The position numbers and the translations under genes are program-made. Below the pieces are notes generated by a model. The model saw only the letters and a list, made by a program, of their open reading frames with translations, did not search any database and had not been told where the DNA came from. Below, piece after piece: positions 26,788 through 38,660 of a stretch of DNA of 64,000 nt (within the stretch, counting starts at the first letter, position 1; every line of letters starts with the position of its first letter). Origin of the DNA: Lentzea albidocapillata (GTDB lineage: Bacteria > Actinomycetota > Actinomycetes > Mycobacteriales > Pseudonocardiaceae); NCBI RefSeq assembly GCF_000719115.1, contig NZ_JOEA01000016.1, positions 62,001 through 126,000 of the forward strand. The letters are read 5' to 3'.

Positions 26788-27662
26788 ACGGCGCGCTTCG
26801 CGTACTTGGCGAGGAACTGCACGACGTCGGGCGTCACCTTCCGGTACAGCCCGTCGTCGTGCCCGCCACCCTTGACCGCGCTCGCCTCGGGCCGTACCTC
26901 GCGGATGAACCGCCGGGTGCCCTCGATGAACCTGTCGCGGTCGCCGATCCACACGCCCAGCGCGGTCGGTCCGGTGGACTTCAGGTGGCGCAGCGGGTCG
27001 AGCGACGCCCACTCGCCCTCGTTCTTGAACGCACGCCGCTTGGCCATCTCGGGCCACGCCGTGATCAGGCCGGGGGAGATGACCGCGGCGGCCGCGATCG
27101 GGTCGCCGCGTTCGGCCCTGCGCCTCGCGTAGAGCAGCGAACCGAAGCCGCCCATCGACACGCCCGTCACCGCGAACGGTTCGCCGTAGCCACGTTCCTT
27201 GAGCCAGCGAGGGACCTCGTCGAGCAGCATCGCCATCGGGTCGTCGCCGGGGACGTTCTCGTGCCAGTAGTTGTTCCCGCCGTCGACCGCGACGAAGCCG
27301 AACGCCGGCACCGAGCCCTTCGCGACGGCGGCGGCCAGGACCTCGGTCAGGTTGCCCACGGGCGCGTGCCTGGCGTCGCCGTGCAGGCCGTGCAGGAGGA
27401 TCGACATCGGCAGGCCGCGGGCGTTCGCGCCGGGCGGGAGGTAGAAGGCGAGGGTGACCTCGCGGTGGCGGGCGGCCGAGTACACGCGTTCGAACCGGAT
27501 GGCCGGCTTCGCGGTGGACGTGGCCCGTACCTTGTCCGCCGTCGCGATCTGCCGTTCGACGGTCTCGGACGACGACACGTACGTCACGACGCCGGTGGCT
27601 GTCGCGACGACCACGCCGACCGCCGCAAGGAGGGTGCGGCGGCTGTACCTCGGTTCCCCCAT
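26784..27662 (-). CDS. exported alpha/beta hydrolase, esterase-D/mycolyltransferase-like fold
   Basis: This 292-residue protein has a twin-arginine-type N-terminus (YSRRTLLAAVGVVVATATGVV), so it is probably exported. The fold is that of the putative esterase family that includes S-formylglutathione hydrolase and antigen 85: LLHGLHGD oxyanion loop and nucleophile Ser in TGVSMGGFGS, with a late His in GGGHDDGLY. The ATG at 27662 is preferred because GAGG is 5 bases upstream; a GTG two codons earlier is possible. It overlaps the convergent serine hydrolase gene by 4 bases. Substrate is unknown. Confidence 0.82.
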   Translation of the reverse strand: MGEPRYSRRTLLAAVGVVVATATGVVTYVSSSETVERQIATADKVRATSTAKPAIRFERVYSAARHREVTLAFYLPPGANARGLPMSILLHGLHGDARHAPVGNLTEVLAAAVAKGSVPAFGFVAVDGGNNYWHENVPGDDPMAMLLDEVPRWLKERGYGEPFAVTGVSMGGFGSLLYARRRAERGDPIAAAAVISPGLITAWPEMAKRRAFKNEGEWASLDPLRHLKSTGPTALGVWIGDRDRFIEGTRRFIREVRPEASAVKGGGHDDGLYRKVTPDVVQFLAKYAKRAV

Positions 27663-27701
27663 GCTCACCTCATCGCGCGGGCACCGTTCCTCGTTTCCTT
27701 C

Positions 27702-28832
27702 TCAGAGGACGGAACGCGCGCGTAAGGAAGACAGTTCCTCACCCGAATAGCCCAGCCACGTCAGCACGGCGTCATTGTGCTCGCCGAGGGCGGGCACCGC
27801 ACCCGGTGACCACTCGAAACCGGCCACCGGCGGCGGCAGCATCCGCGCCGTTCCGCCGGGAACCCGCACGTCAACCCATGTGTCGAGCTGCGGATGGGTG
27901 GGCAGGTCGGTGATCGGGCGGGTCAGTGCGGCAGGCACGTCGACGGCGTCCAAAGTGGTCAGCAACTCAGCTGCCGTGAGGCTCGAGAACGCCTCTTCGA
28001 GAAGCTTCTGCAGCTCCGCGCGGTGCTCCACCCGGGACGCCACTGTGGCGAACCTCTCCTGCGAAGCGAGCCCGATCAGGCCGCACAGCCGTTGCCACTG
28101 CCCGTCGTTCTGCACGGCCAGGTGCACGGCGCCGTCCGCGCAGGCCACCGGCCCGTACGGCGCGATGCTCGGGTGGTGCGCGCCCGAGCGCGGGGCCGCG
28201 CCGCCCGTGCCGGCGGCGTAGAGCATCGGCTGGTGCATCCACTCGGCCATCGCTTCGAAGAGTGACAACCGCAGCCGCACGCCTTCGCCCGTCCGGCCGC
28301 GTTGCAGCAACGCCGCCAGCACGGCGGCTTGGAGCTGGACGCCCGCCGCGATGTCCGCGACCGAGATGCCGGCGCGGGCCATCACGTCGCCCTCGCCGGT
28401 CAGCGACACCAGCCCGGCCTCGGACTGCACCAGCGCGTCGAACGCCTTGCGGTCCGCGTACGGGCCGTCCCAGCCGTAGCCGGACAGCTCACCGACGATC
28501 AACGCCGGCGGCAGCTCCAGCGCCAGCCGCTGCCACACCCGCGGCGACAGGTTGCACAGCAGCACGTCCGCCCGTGCCACGAGCCGGTCCAGCACCTCAC
28601 GGCCGTCGGGGTGGTTGATGTCCAGCGACACCGACTCCTTGCCGGCGTTCGTCCACGCGAAGTACGACGACACCTCGCCGCACGACGAGTCGTAGTGGCG
28701 CGCGAAATCGCCGGTGCTGGGCCGTTCGACCTTGATGACCCGCGCGCCCAGATCGGCCAGCAGCCGCGTCGCGTACGGCACGGCGACGGCCTGCTCCAGG
28801 CTTACCACCACGACGCCGTCAAGCGGTCTCAA
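27702..28832 (-). CDS. class III CoA-transferase (CaiB/BaiF family)
   Basis: This about 376-residue cytoplasmic enzyme belongs to the formyl-CoA transferase/CaiB family. It has the N-terminal [27 protein letters not shown] region and the segment [11 protein letters not shown]. In this family the catalytic Asp lies after about 165 residues and forms the acyl intermediate. The acyl group moved is unknown; racemases of the same family act on branched acyl-CoAs. A TTG at 28832 has GGGGAG 7 bases upstream; a GTG at 28847 is the alternative. The start region overlaps the 3' end of fdhD, so the two are co-transcribed. Confidence 0.85.
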   Translation of the reverse strand: MRPLDGVVVVSLEQAVAVPYATRLLADLGARVIKVERPSTGDFARHYDSSCGEVSSYFAWTNAGKESVSLDINHPDGREVLDRLVARADVLLCNLSPRVWQRLALELPPALIVGELSGYGWDGPYADRKAFDALVQSEAGLVSLTGEGDVMARAGISVADIAAGVQLQAAVLAALLQRGRTGEGVRLRLSLFEAMAEWMHQPMLYAAGTGGAAPRSGAHHPSIAPYGPVACADGAVHLAVQNDGQWQRLCGLIGLASQERFATVASRVEHRAELQKLLEEAFSSLTAAELLTTLDAVDVPAALTRPITDLPTHPQLDTWVDVRVPGGTARMLPPPVAGFEWSPGAVPALGEHNDAVLTWLGYSGEELSSLRARSVL

Positions 28833-29646
28833 CCACGCGCTCCCCACCGGTGTAGATGTTCATCGAGTCACCGCGCAGGAAGCCGACGAGCGTCATGCCC
28901 TGCTCCTCGGCCAGCTCGACCGCGAGCGACGACGGCGCCGACACCGCCGCCAGCACCGGGATCCCGGACATCGCGGCCTTCTGCACCAGCTCGAACGAGG
29001 CCCGCCCGGACACCATCAGCACCGCGCCGCGCAACGGCACCAGGTTCTGCAGCACCGCCCAGCCCAGCACCTTGTCGACGGCGTTGTGCCTGCCCACGTC
29101 CTCGCGCACGACCAGCAGCTCACCGTCGACGAACAGCCCGGCCGCGTGCAGCCCACCGGTGCTCTCGAAGACCTTCTGCCGTTCCCGCAGCGCGTCCGGG
29201 AAACCCGTCAGCGCCTCGGGCGTGATCCGCACCTCGTCCAGGGCGGGGGAGTAGCGGGTCTTGAGCTTCACCGCGTCCAGCGCGCCCTTGCCGCACACCC
29301 CGCACGACGACGTGGTGTAGAAGTTCCGCTCCACCCCGATGTCCGGCGGCGGCACGCCCTCGGCCAGCGCGATGTCCAGCACGTTGTAGGTGTTCAGCCC
29401 GTCCGGCCCGGTGCCCTCGCAGAACCGCGCGATCGAGATGTCCTCGGACGACCCGATCACGCCCTCGCTGAGCAGGAAGCCGTGTGCGAGCTCGACGTCG
29501 TGGCCGGGCGTGCGCATCGTGACCGCCAACGCCTTCCCGTTGACCCGCAGCTCGAGCGGCTCCTCGGCGGCGAGCGCGTCGATCTTGCGGCGCCGACCGC
29601 TCGGCGACACCTGTTCGACCGCTCGGCGCACCGTCACTCGGCCCAT
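28819..29646 (-). CDS. fdhD: formate dehydrogenase accessory sulfurtransferase FdhD
   Basis: This 275-residue protein transfers sulfur from cysteine desulfurase to the molybdenum cofactor of formate dehydrogenases. The diagnostic loop [12 protein letters not shown] carries the two Cys of the CxxC motif needed for sulfur relay, and the C-terminus has the [14 protein letters not shown] block. The ATG at 29646 has AAGGAG 8 bases upstream. Its natural client, a FdhF-like oxidoreductase, lies 3 kb away at 32573-34861 on the same strand. No other formate dehydrogenase subunit is present in the window. Confidence 0.95.
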   Translation of the reverse strand: MGRVTVRRAVEQVSPSGRRRKIDALAAEEPLELRVNGKALAVTMRTPGHDVELAHGFLLSEGVIGSSEDISIARFCEGTGPDGLNTYNVLDIALAEGVPPPDIGVERNFYTTSSCGVCGKGALDAVKLKTRYSPALDEVRITPEALTGFPDALRERQKVFESTGGLHAAGLFVDGELLVVREDVGRHNAVDKVLGWAVLQNLVPLRGAVLMVSGRASFELVQKAAMSGIPVLAAVSAPSSLAVELAEEQGMTLVGFLRGDSMNIYTGGERVVETA

Positions 29647-29711
29647 GTGCACATCTCCTTCGGACCGCTATGTTCCCCACCGACCAGGCTACGTGGGAGG
29701 GATTCCGGGGC

Positions 29712-31226
29712 ATGGACGACGTCGTGATCGTGGGGGGCGGCCACAACGGGCTGGTGGCGGCCGCGTACCTCGCCAAGGCGGGGAAGTCGGTCAGGGTGCT
29801 GGAGAAGCTGCCGCACGTCGGCGGGGCGGCGGTGAGCGCCTCACCGTGGGAGGGCGTCGACGCCCGGCTCTCGCGCTTCTCGTACCTCGTCTCGCTGCTG
29901 CCCGACCGGATCGTGTCGGATCTGGGGCTGAAGCTCGCGTTGAAGTCTCGTTCGGCCTCGTCCTACACGCCGAACGGCAAGGGCGGGCTGCTGGTCGAGC
30001 GTTCGCCGGGCGAGGCGACCGTGAAGTCGTTCGAGGCCGTGTGCGGGTCGCTCGACGACTGGGAGCGGTGGCAGCGCTGGTACGCCGATCTGGAGCTGAT
30101 GGCGCAGGTATTGGCGCCGACCCTGCTGGAACCGTTGGTGTCGCGGGAACATCTGCGCGTGCGTGTCGACGCGGTGGTGCGCGGCCGGTTGTGGGAGCAG
30201 GTCTTCGAACGGCCGATCGGCGCGACGCTGCAGGAGCTGTTCGACGACAACCTGGTGCGCGGCGTCGTCGCCACGGACGCGTTGATCGGCACGCACTCGT
30301 CGCTGCATTCGTTGCGCGCCAACAAGTGCTTCCTCTATCACGTGATCGGCAACGGGACCGGGGAGTGGAAGGTCCCGGTCGGCGGCATGGGCGGGGTCAC
30401 CGCCGAGCTGGAACGGGTCGCGCGCGAGGCCGGTGCGCGGATCGTCACCGGCGCCGAGGTCACGTCCGTCGAGTCGGACGGCAGGACCGCCTCGGTGACG
30501 TACGGGGACGAGACGGCCGAGGCCCGGTTCGTGCTCTCGAACGTGGCCCCGTCGGTGCTGGGACGGTTGCAGGGCAGGGAGGTCCACGACGCTCCCGGGT
30601 GCCAGTTGAAGATCAACATGCTGCTGCGCAGGCTGCCCGAGCTCAAGTCCGGTGTCGACGCGCGGCTGGCGTTCGCCGGCACGTTCCACCTCGACGAGTC
30701 CTACGACCAGCTGGAGACCGCGTACCTGGAGAGTGCCGCCGGTCAGGTGCCGTCGGTGCTGCCGGGCGAGATGTACTGCCACTCGCTGACCGACCCGTCG
30801 ATCCTGGGGCCGTCGCTGCGGGGTCACGAGACGTTGACGCTGTTCGGCCTGCACCTGCCGGCGTCGTTGTTCGAGGGCCGCAACACCGAGTTGCGCGACG
30901 AACTGGTGCGGCGCTACCTCGACCAGCTCAACGCCCACCTAGCGGAGCCGATCCAGGACTGCCTGGCCGTCGACGCGCAGGGCAACCCGTGCATCGAGGC
31001 GCGCACCCCGCTTGACCTGGAGGAGGAGCTCGGCTTGCCGGGCGGCAACATCTTCCACGGCGAGCTCGACTGGCCGTTCGCCGAGACCGGCGAGCAGGTC
31101 GGCAAGTGGGGCGTGGAGACCGACGTGGACAACGTTTTCGTCTGCGGTGCGGGCTCCCGGCGCGGCGGCGGAGTCAGCGGCATCGGCGGCCACAACGCCG
31201 CGCGGGCGGTCCTCGAAGCTGGCTAA
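29712..31226 (+). CDS. phytoene desaturase-like FAD-dependent oxidoreductase
   Basis: This 504-residue flavoprotein begins with the dinucleotide-binding motif VVIVGGGHNGLVAAAYLAK, with the GxGxxG pattern within the first 25 residues, followed by the acidic strand end and a second FAD segment GAGSRRGGGVSGIGGHNAA near the C-terminus. It is of the CrtI-related type (human PYROXD2-like). No carotenoid genes are nearby, so a pigment role is not supported. The ATG at 29712 has GGAGGG about 10 bases upstream. It is divergent from fdhD with a 65-base gap. Confidence 0.87.
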   Translation: MDDVVIVGGGHNGLVAAAYLAKAGKSVRVLEKLPHVGGAAVSASPWEGVDARLSRFSYLVSLLPDRIVSDLGLKLALKSRSASSYTPNGKGGLLVERSPGEATVKSFEAVCGSLDDWERWQRWYADLELMAQVLAPTLLEPLVSREHLRVRVDAVVRGRLWEQVFERPIGATLQELFDDNLVRGVVATDALIGTHSSLHSLRANKCFLYHVIGNGTGEWKVPVGGMGGVTAELERVAREAGARIVTGAEVTSVESDGRTASVTYGDETAEARFVLSNVAPSVLGRLQGREVHDAPGCQLKINMLLRRLPELKSGVDARLAFAGTFHLDESYDQLETAYLESAAGQVPSVLPGEMYCHSLTDPSILGPSLRGHETLTLFGLHLPASLFEGRNTELRDELVRRYLDQLNAHLAEPIQDCLAVDAQGNPCIEARTPLDLEEELGLPGGNIFHGELDWPFAETGEQVGKWGVETDVDNVFVCGAGSRRGGGVSGIGGHNAARAVLEAG

Positions 31227-31235
31227 GACATTTTT

Positions 31236-31254
31236 GATGACACTCCGCGTCATC
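31236..31254 (+). promoter_or_regulatory. inverted-repeat operator and probable leaderless promoter of the HTH gene
   Basis: GATGAC-ACTCCGC-GTCATC is a perfect 6-bp inverted repeat. It overlaps a possible -35 element ATGACA (31237-31242), and TACAGT (31261-31266) follows 18 bases later as -10, with the GTG start at 31274 only 7 bases on. That geometry fits a leaderless, probably autoregulated transcript. Confidence 0.5.
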
Positions 31255-31273
31255 TCTGGTTACAGTTGCCGAC

Positions 31274-31765
31274 GTGGGGGACTTCTACGGGATCGCGGAG
31301 ATCGCCGACGCCATGGGGCTCAGTCGGCAGTTGGTCGCTGTCTGGCGCAAACGGCGCTCGCACGGCATTCCCGAGCCGGACGCGGAACTCGCGTCCGGCC
31401 CGATCTGGCGGCGCGAGACGGTCGAGCCGTGGATCGAACGCACGCGCGGCCGTCTGGGGCTGGCGGGCACGCGGGAGTCCGCGAGCAGGAGCCTTCGGCT
31501 GCGCACCTGCCGCCGCGTGCTGCGGCTGGCGGCGTTGATGCTGGAGGAACCGCAACGGCCGCGCGTGCTCAACGAGGCCGCGGACCAGCTGCGCGACCTG
31601 ATCCACGAGGTCGACCAGTCCGCGGACGACGTCGTCGGCGCGCTGCTGCGTGAGCTCATCGAACCCGTGCGCGACCCGAACGTGCCTGCGGAGTTGTTGC
31701 GGGTGCCGGTGATCGAGTCGCTGCCGCTGGTCACGGCCGTCGCGCGCAACTCGCCGGACTGGTGA
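31274..31765 (+). CDS. helix-turn-helix DNA-binding protein of unknown target
   Basis: This 163-residue protein opens with an AlpA/excisionase-like winged helix (FYGIAEIADAMGLSRQLVAVW then IPEPDAEL and IWRRETVEPWIE). The remaining 100 residues form a helical domain (RLAALMLEEPQRPRVLNEAA, DDVVGALLRELIEPV) that I do not recognise. There is no ribosome site. A TACAGT box 7 bases upstream of the GTG suggests leaderless translation. The inverted repeat at 31236-31254 is its likely own operator. It lies between the flavoprotein and the ArsR-type regulator, and either could be a target. Confidence 0.75.
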   Translation: MGDFYGIAEIADAMGLSRQLVAVWRKRRSHGIPEPDAELASGPIWRRETVEPWIERTRGRLGLAGTRESASRSLRLRTCRRVLRLAALMLEEPQRPRVLNEAADQLRDLIHEVDQSADDVVGALLRELIEPVRDPNVPAELLRVPVIESLPLVTAVARNSPDW

Positions 31766-31785
31766 CCGCTACCTAAGGACCTGTA

Positions 31786-31817
31786 TATCAAGGAACCTTG
31801 CTAAAGGTTCCTTGATA
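31786..31817 (+). promoter_or_regulatory. 14-bp perfect inverted-repeat operator of the ArsR-type regulator
   Basis: TATCAAGGAACCTT (31786-31799) and AAGGTTCCTTGATA (31804-31817) are perfect complements around GCTA. A possible -35 (TTGCTA) lies in the centre and a -10 (TACCTT, 31822-31827) follows after 18 bases, 6 bases before the ATG of the regulator gene. Repressor bound here would block the promoter. Confidence 0.75.
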
Positions 31818-31833
31818 CGCGTACCTTGGTGTC

Positions 31834-32391
31834 ATGACCGAGGCTCCGATCACCGATCCCAAGACTCTCCGGGCGCTCTCGCACCCGTTTCGGTGGAAGC
31901 TGCTCCAGTTGCTCACCGAGGAGGGGCCACGCACCGCGACCCAGTGTTCCGAGGTGCTCGGTGAAAGCGTGGCGAGCTGCTCCTATCACCTGAACATGCT
32001 GGCCAAGTACGGCTTCGTGACCGAGGTCGAGGGGCCCGGCAGGCAGAAGCCGTGGAAGATCGTTCCCAAGCGCCAGTCGATCTCTTCGGAAGGTCTCGAG
32101 GGTGAGACGGCGATGGCGGCCGAGGCGGCGGCGATGGCCTACCTGGACCAGGAGTTCGAGCGCACGCGGACCCGTCTGCGGCAGCGTGAGCACCTGCCGC
32201 AGGAGTGGCGCGAGGCGGTCGGCACCGAGGGCACGGTCAAGTTCATCACCGCCCAGGAGGCCGTCGAGTACCTGGCGGAGTTGCGGGCCCTGCTGGACAA
32301 GTACGACGAGCGCCGGCTGGACCCCGCGCTGCGGCCGGAAGGTTCGCGGCCGGTCAGGTTGTTCCTGAGTCACACGGTCGCACCCGACTAA
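31834..32391 (+). CDS. ArsR-like winged-helix transcriptional regulator
   Basis: This 185-residue regulator has an N-terminal winged helix (LRALSHPFRWKLLQLLTEEG, then TQCSEVLGESVASCSYHLNML and the wing VEGPGRQKPWKI) of the HTH_20/ArsR type. No metal-binding Cys cluster is visible, so it is not an obvious metal sensor. The C-terminal half is helical and acidic and may bind a ligand or dimerise. The perfect inverted repeat directly upstream indicates autoregulation. Translation is probably leaderless. Such regulators normally control a co-transcribed exporter; here the only following gene encodes a 52-residue protein. Confidence 0.85.
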   Translation: MTEAPITDPKTLRALSHPFRWKLLQLLTEEGPRTATQCSEVLGESVASCSYHLNMLAKYGFVTEVEGPGRQKPWKIVPKRQSISSEGLEGETAMAAEAAAMAYLDQEFERTRTRLRQREHLPQEWREAVGTEGTVKFITAQEAVEYLAELRALLDKYDERRLDPALRPEGSRPVRLFLSHTVAPD

Positions 32392-32412
32392 ACCGATCGA
32401 GGGAGATTCGCC

Positions 32413-32571
32413 ATGTTCTCGCACCATGATGCGTTTGCTATCGCGAAGTACCGGCAGCAGGAGTTCGAGGCCGACGCGGCCGCGCGCCGGCTCGTCAAGG
32501 AGTCCGACACCGTTGCGGCCAAACCCGAACGACGCCGGTTAAGACTCTTCGTCCGGGTCCGGCACGCGTAG
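32413..32571 (+). CDS. 52-residue basic hypothetical protein downstream of the ArsR-type regulator
   Basis: An ATG at 32413, preceded by GGGAG (32401-32405) about 7 bases upstream, opens a 52-residue frame: MFSHHDAFAIAKYRQQEFEA, an amphipathic helical middle and an Arg-rich tail (PERRRLRLFVRVRHA). It is soluble and basic at the end. It starts 21 bases after the regulator stop, so it is in the same transcript and under the same operator. The stop is one base from the convergent oxidoreductase gene. Function is unknown. Good ribosome site and operon position make it likely real. Confidence 0.6.
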   Translation: MFSHHDAFAIAKYRQQEFEADAAARRLVKESDTVAAKPERRRLRLFVRVRHA

Positions 32572-32572
32572 T

Positions 32573-34861
32573 TCAGGCGACGGGTTCCAGCCGCACGATC
32601 ACCGACTTCGAGGTCGGCGTACCCGAGATGTCCGCCTTGGAATCCAGTGGCACCAACGGGTTCGCCTCGGGGAAGTACGTCGCCACGCACCCGCGCGCGG
32701 TCGAGTAGGAGACGATCCGGAACGACTCGGCGCGGCGTTCGACGACGCCCGTCGGGTCGTCCTTCCACTCCGACACGATGTTCACCATCTGCCCGTCCTC
32801 GAACCCCAACGCCTTGACGTCGTCCGGGTTCACGAACACCACACGACGGCCGTCCTTCACGCCGCGGTAGCGGTCGTCCAGGCCGTAGATCGTGGTGTTG
32901 TACTGGTCGTGGCTGCGCAGCGTCTGCATCAGCAGCCGGCCCTCGGGGATCTCGATGACCGTCAGTTCGTTCGGTACGAAGTTCGCCTTGCCGGTCGCCG
33001 TCGCGAACTCCTGCGAGTCACGCGGCGGGTGCGGCAGCACGAAACCGTCGGGCTGACGCACGCGCGTGTTGTAGTCGGTGCAGCCCGGCACGACGCGGGA
33101 GATGTGTTCGCGGACGACGTCGTAGTCCTTCTCGAACTCCTCCCACGCGACGGGGTGCGAGGCGCCGAGGGTCTTGCGCGCGAGACGGCAGACGATCGAG
33201 ATCTCGGACAGCAGGTGCTCCGACGCGGGCGTCAGCCGGCCACGTGAGCGGTGCACGACCGACATCGAGTCCTCGACCGTGACGAACTGCTCGCCCGAGT
33301 GCTGGACATCGCTCTCGGTGCGGCCCAGCGCGGGCAGGATCAGCGCGGTGCGGCCGTGGACGACGTGCGAGCGGTTGAGCTTCGTGGAGACGTGCACCGT
33401 CAGCGAGCACTGCTCCAGCGCCTTCTCGGTCACCAGGGTGTCCGGGGTGGCGCTGACGAAGTTGCCGCCCATCGCGATGAACACCTTGCCGCGGCCGTGG
33501 CGCATCGCGTTGATGGCGTCGACGGTGTCGAAACCGTGCTTGCGCGGCACGGAGATGCTGAACTCGCTCTCCAGTGCCTGCAGGAACTTCTCCGGCATCT
33601 TCTCGTAGATGCCCATCGTGCGGTCGCCCTGCACGTTCGAGTGGCCGCGCACCGGGCACAGGCCCGCACCCGGCTTGCCGATCATGCCGCGCAGGAACAT
33701 GACGTTCGTGATCTCGCGGATCGTCGGCACGCTGTGCTTGTGCTGCGTGAGGCCCATGGCCCAGCACGCGATCGTGGCCTTCGAGTCGACGAACATGCCG
33801 GCCACGCGGGTGATCTGCTCGCGGGTCAGGCCGGTCGCGGTGAGCACGCCGTCCCAGTCGAGTTCGCGCACGCTCTCCGCGTACTCCTCGAAGCCGTGCG
33901 TCTTCGCCTCGATGAACGTCTTGTCGAGCTTGTCCCACTGCAGCAGCAGATGCCCGATGGCCTGGAACAGCGCCTGATCGCCGCCGACCCTGATCTGCAC
34001 GAACTCGTCGGACAGCGCCGTGCCCCTGCCGACCAGCCCCGCGACATTCTGCGGGTTCTTGAACCGCATCAGGCCCGCTTCCGGCAGCGGGTTGATCGCG
34101 ATGATCTTCGCGCCGTTCTTCTTCGCGTCCTCCAGCGCGCTGAGCATGCGCGGGTGGTTCGTGCCGGGGTTCTGGCCGATGACCACGATCAGGTCGGCGA
34201 GGTCGAAGTCCTTGATGGACACCGAACCCTTGCCGATGCCGATCGTCTCGTTGAGCGCCGAGCCGGACGACTCGTGGCACATGTTCGAGCAGTCCGGGAG
34301 GTTGTTGGTGCCGAACGAGCGGACCAGCAGCTGGTAGAGGAACGCGGCCTCGTTGCTGGTGCGGCCGGAGGTGTAGAAGATCGCCTCGTCCGGGGACGAC
34401 AACGCTGTCAGCTCGTCGGCGATGAGCGTGAACGCGTCGTCCCAGCTGATCGGTGTGTAATGCGTCGCACCCGGCTTGAGCACCATCGGTTCGGTGAGCC
34501 GGCCCTGCTGGCCGAGCCAGTAGTCCGTCTTCGTCCGCAGGCTCTCGAGGGAGTGCTCGGCGAAGAACTCGGGCCCGATTCGTCGTTTGGTGGCTTCCTC
34601 CGCGACGGCCTTCGCGCCGTTCTCGCAGAACTCCGCCATCTTGCGGTGGCCCTGCGGTTCGGGCCACGCGCAACCAGGACAGTCGAAACCTTCACGCTGG
34701 TTGAGCAGTCGCAACGTCTTGACCGTGCGCCCGACACCCATCTGCTCGACCGCGCGGTCGAGCGACACGAGCACGCCGGGAATACCCGCTGCCCAGGTCT
34801 TGGGGGTGCTGACTTCGAGCGCGGACTCGTCGACGTCGTGCTGCGGGGGCTTGCTGCTCAT
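32573..34861 (-). CDS. FdhF/YdeP-type molybdopterin oxidoreductase
   Basis: This 762-residue enzyme is of the formate dehydrogenase-like YdeP branch. C61-P-G-C64 and C79 in CENGAKA suggest the iron-sulfur region, and C195 in NMCHESSG is the expected molybdenum ligand followed by His, as in formate dehydrogenase (Cys in place of Sec). The C-terminal pterin-binding domain has RSHDQYNTTIYGLDDRYRG. Members of this family are implicated in acid or oxidative stress and not all oxidise formate. No beta or gamma subunit lies nearby, but its maturation factor FdhD is encoded at 28819-29646. The protein is cytoplasmic. Confidence 0.9.
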   Translation of the reverse strand: MSSKPPQHDVDESALEVSTPKTWAAGIPGVLVSLDRAVEQMGVGRTVKTLRLLNQREGFDCPGCAWPEPQGHRKMAEFCENGAKAVAEEATKRRIGPEFFAEHSLESLRTKTDYWLGQQGRLTEPMVLKPGATHYTPISWDDAFTLIADELTALSSPDEAIFYTSGRTSNEAAFLYQLLVRSFGTNNLPDCSNMCHESSGSALNETIGIGKGSVSIKDFDLADLIVVIGQNPGTNHPRMLSALEDAKKNGAKIIAINPLPEAGLMRFKNPQNVAGLVGRGTALSDEFVQIRVGGDQALFQAIGHLLLQWDKLDKTFIEAKTHGFEEYAESVRELDWDGVLTATGLTREQITRVAGMFVDSKATIACWAMGLTQHKHSVPTIREITNVMFLRGMIGKPGAGLCPVRGHSNVQGDRTMGIYEKMPEKFLQALESEFSISVPRKHGFDTVDAINAMRHGRGKVFIAMGGNFVSATPDTLVTEKALEQCSLTVHVSTKLNRSHVVHGRTALILPALGRTESDVQHSGEQFVTVEDSMSVVHRSRGRLTPASEHLLSEISIVCRLARKTLGASHPVAWEEFEKDYDVVREHISRVVPGCTDYNTRVRQPDGFVLPHPPRDSQEFATATGKANFVPNELTVIEIPEGRLLMQTLRSHDQYNTTIYGLDDRYRGVKDGRRVVFVNPDDVKALGFEDGQMVNIVSEWKDDPTGVVERRAESFRIVSYSTARGCVATYFPEANPLVPLDSKADISGTPTSKSVIVRLEPVA

Positions 34862-35010
34862 ACGTCCATTGTTCGCTGATCGACGTCGGCGCCGCCAGCG
34901 CCCCCGAAGAACGCGGCGGCGTCGCCCGTCACGGGCCCCAAGGGGTTGAACGGTCCGTGACGGTCAATTGTGATCGCCGTCACTGCGTCCCGGCACCTCT
35001 GAAAGAGTGA

Positions 35011-35877
35011 TCAGTTGCACGTGTTCTCGGTCGGGACCTCTCCGCCGGCGGTGAAGTACTTCTTGTCGTCGTTCAGAGGGCTTCCCACCTGCTTGGGAGG
35101 CTCGATGAACTGCGGCCCGAGGAAGCCCTCCGCGAGCGCCTGACACGCGATCGAATACCGGTGGCCGCGTGCATCCGTCGGCCACAGCCCTTCCGGCGTG
35201 ACCGTGTACGTGATCTTCTCGCGGACGGCGGCGATCATCTCCATCTGGTCGACGAGCTTCTTCGGGTCCGGCGGCTCGAACGCGTACGCGAACACGTAGT
35301 CCGCGGTCACGGTCTGGTGGCCGTCCTTCTCGCCGAGCGCCATCGTCCCGGACACCCTGATGCCGTTCGGGAGCAGCTTCGTGCCCGGCTTGAGCCGGGT
35401 GGTCCAGTTGTGCAGGTGGGCGGAGACCTGCTCGCGTGCCCCTGGCGCCAGCAGCGCGAGGTACCGGTCGGGCTTGAGTTCGCTGATCGTCGCCGGTTCC
35501 AGACGCGCCGCGATGAGCGCCTGCCGGACCTGCTCGAACGCCGGGTCGGTGGACGGGAGGACGATGCCCCGCTCGCCCTCGGACCACTGCTCCGCGTGCG
35601 TGCCGGCGAAGGGCTGTTCGACGTTGACGCCCGAATAGGGCAGGTTCAGGTTCGGCGCGTCCGGCGGCGAGACGTTGTCGAACGTCCCCGCCCGGTTCAG
35701 GCCGAACACCACCGCGCCGACGGTGACCAGCGCGATCACCGCGATGATCTTGCCGCGGTGCCTGCGCGCCCGCGCCTGCCGTCTTTGCCTGCGGACCTCC
35801 CGCTTGGCACGTCTGTTCGCGCCGCGGATCCAGGCGGAGTCCTGGAGGTCCGGGTGGTCCTCGATGCCGTAGTGCAC
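35011..35877 (-). CDS. single-pass membrane protein with large outer domain, unknown function
   Basis: This 288-residue protein has a highly basic cytoplasmic N-terminus ([20 protein letters not shown]), one membrane helix ([17 protein letters not shown], about residues 44-60) and an outer domain of about 220 residues with two Cys near the end (SIACQALAE and TENTCN). The layout recalls actinobacterial anchored proteins of uncertain role. The GTG at 35877 has GGGGGG directly upstream; a more distal start at 35913 is possible but would overlap the promoter region of valS. It is divergent from valS. Confidence 0.72.
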   Translation of the reverse strand: MHYGIEDHPDLQDSAWIRGANRRAKREVRRQRRQARARRHRGKIIAVIALVTVGAVVFGLNRAGTFDNVSPPDAPNLNLPYSGVNVEQPFAGTHAEQWSEGERGIVLPSTDPAFEQVRQALIAARLEPATISELKPDRYLALLAPGAREQVSAHLHNWTTRLKPGTKLLPNGIRVSGTMALGEKDGHQTVTADYVFAYAFEPPDPKKLVDQMEMIAAVREKITYTVTPEGLWPTDARGHRYSIACQALAEGFLGPQFIEPPKQVGSPLNDDKKYFTAGGEVPTENTCN

Positions 35878-36013
35878 GTTCCCCCCATGTGATCGGCGGA
35901 CATCATTGATCACGGGGGTGAGCGACGCCGATGGCTTGGTCCAGATTGTCGCCGGGCCGTTATCAGGTATCTCGTTTCAAGTCGAGACCCCGGGCTCCGT
36001 AGACTTCTCGGCT

Positions 36014-38632
<2,619 letters not shown>

Positions 38633-38660
38633 TTTTTTATTTGGCTGGAGGCGTCAGACC

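Noticed and set aside
24255-27057. Long leftward open frames opposite the two serine hydrolases and nearby genes
   Set aside because: Their composition (Arg, His, Ala-rich, no motifs) is the mirror of high-GC genes on the other strand, as for many long frames in the window.
29712-31226. Carotenoid biosynthesis gene cluster around the phytoene desaturase-like protein
   Set aside because: No phytoene synthase, cyclase or GGPP synthase gene is nearby, and the protein is of the PYROXD2-like branch.
35906-36013. Additional N-terminal 36 residues for valS
   Set aside because: The sequence does not look like a synthetase N-terminus and would cross the promoter. A TAGACT box is correctly placed for the GTG at 36014.
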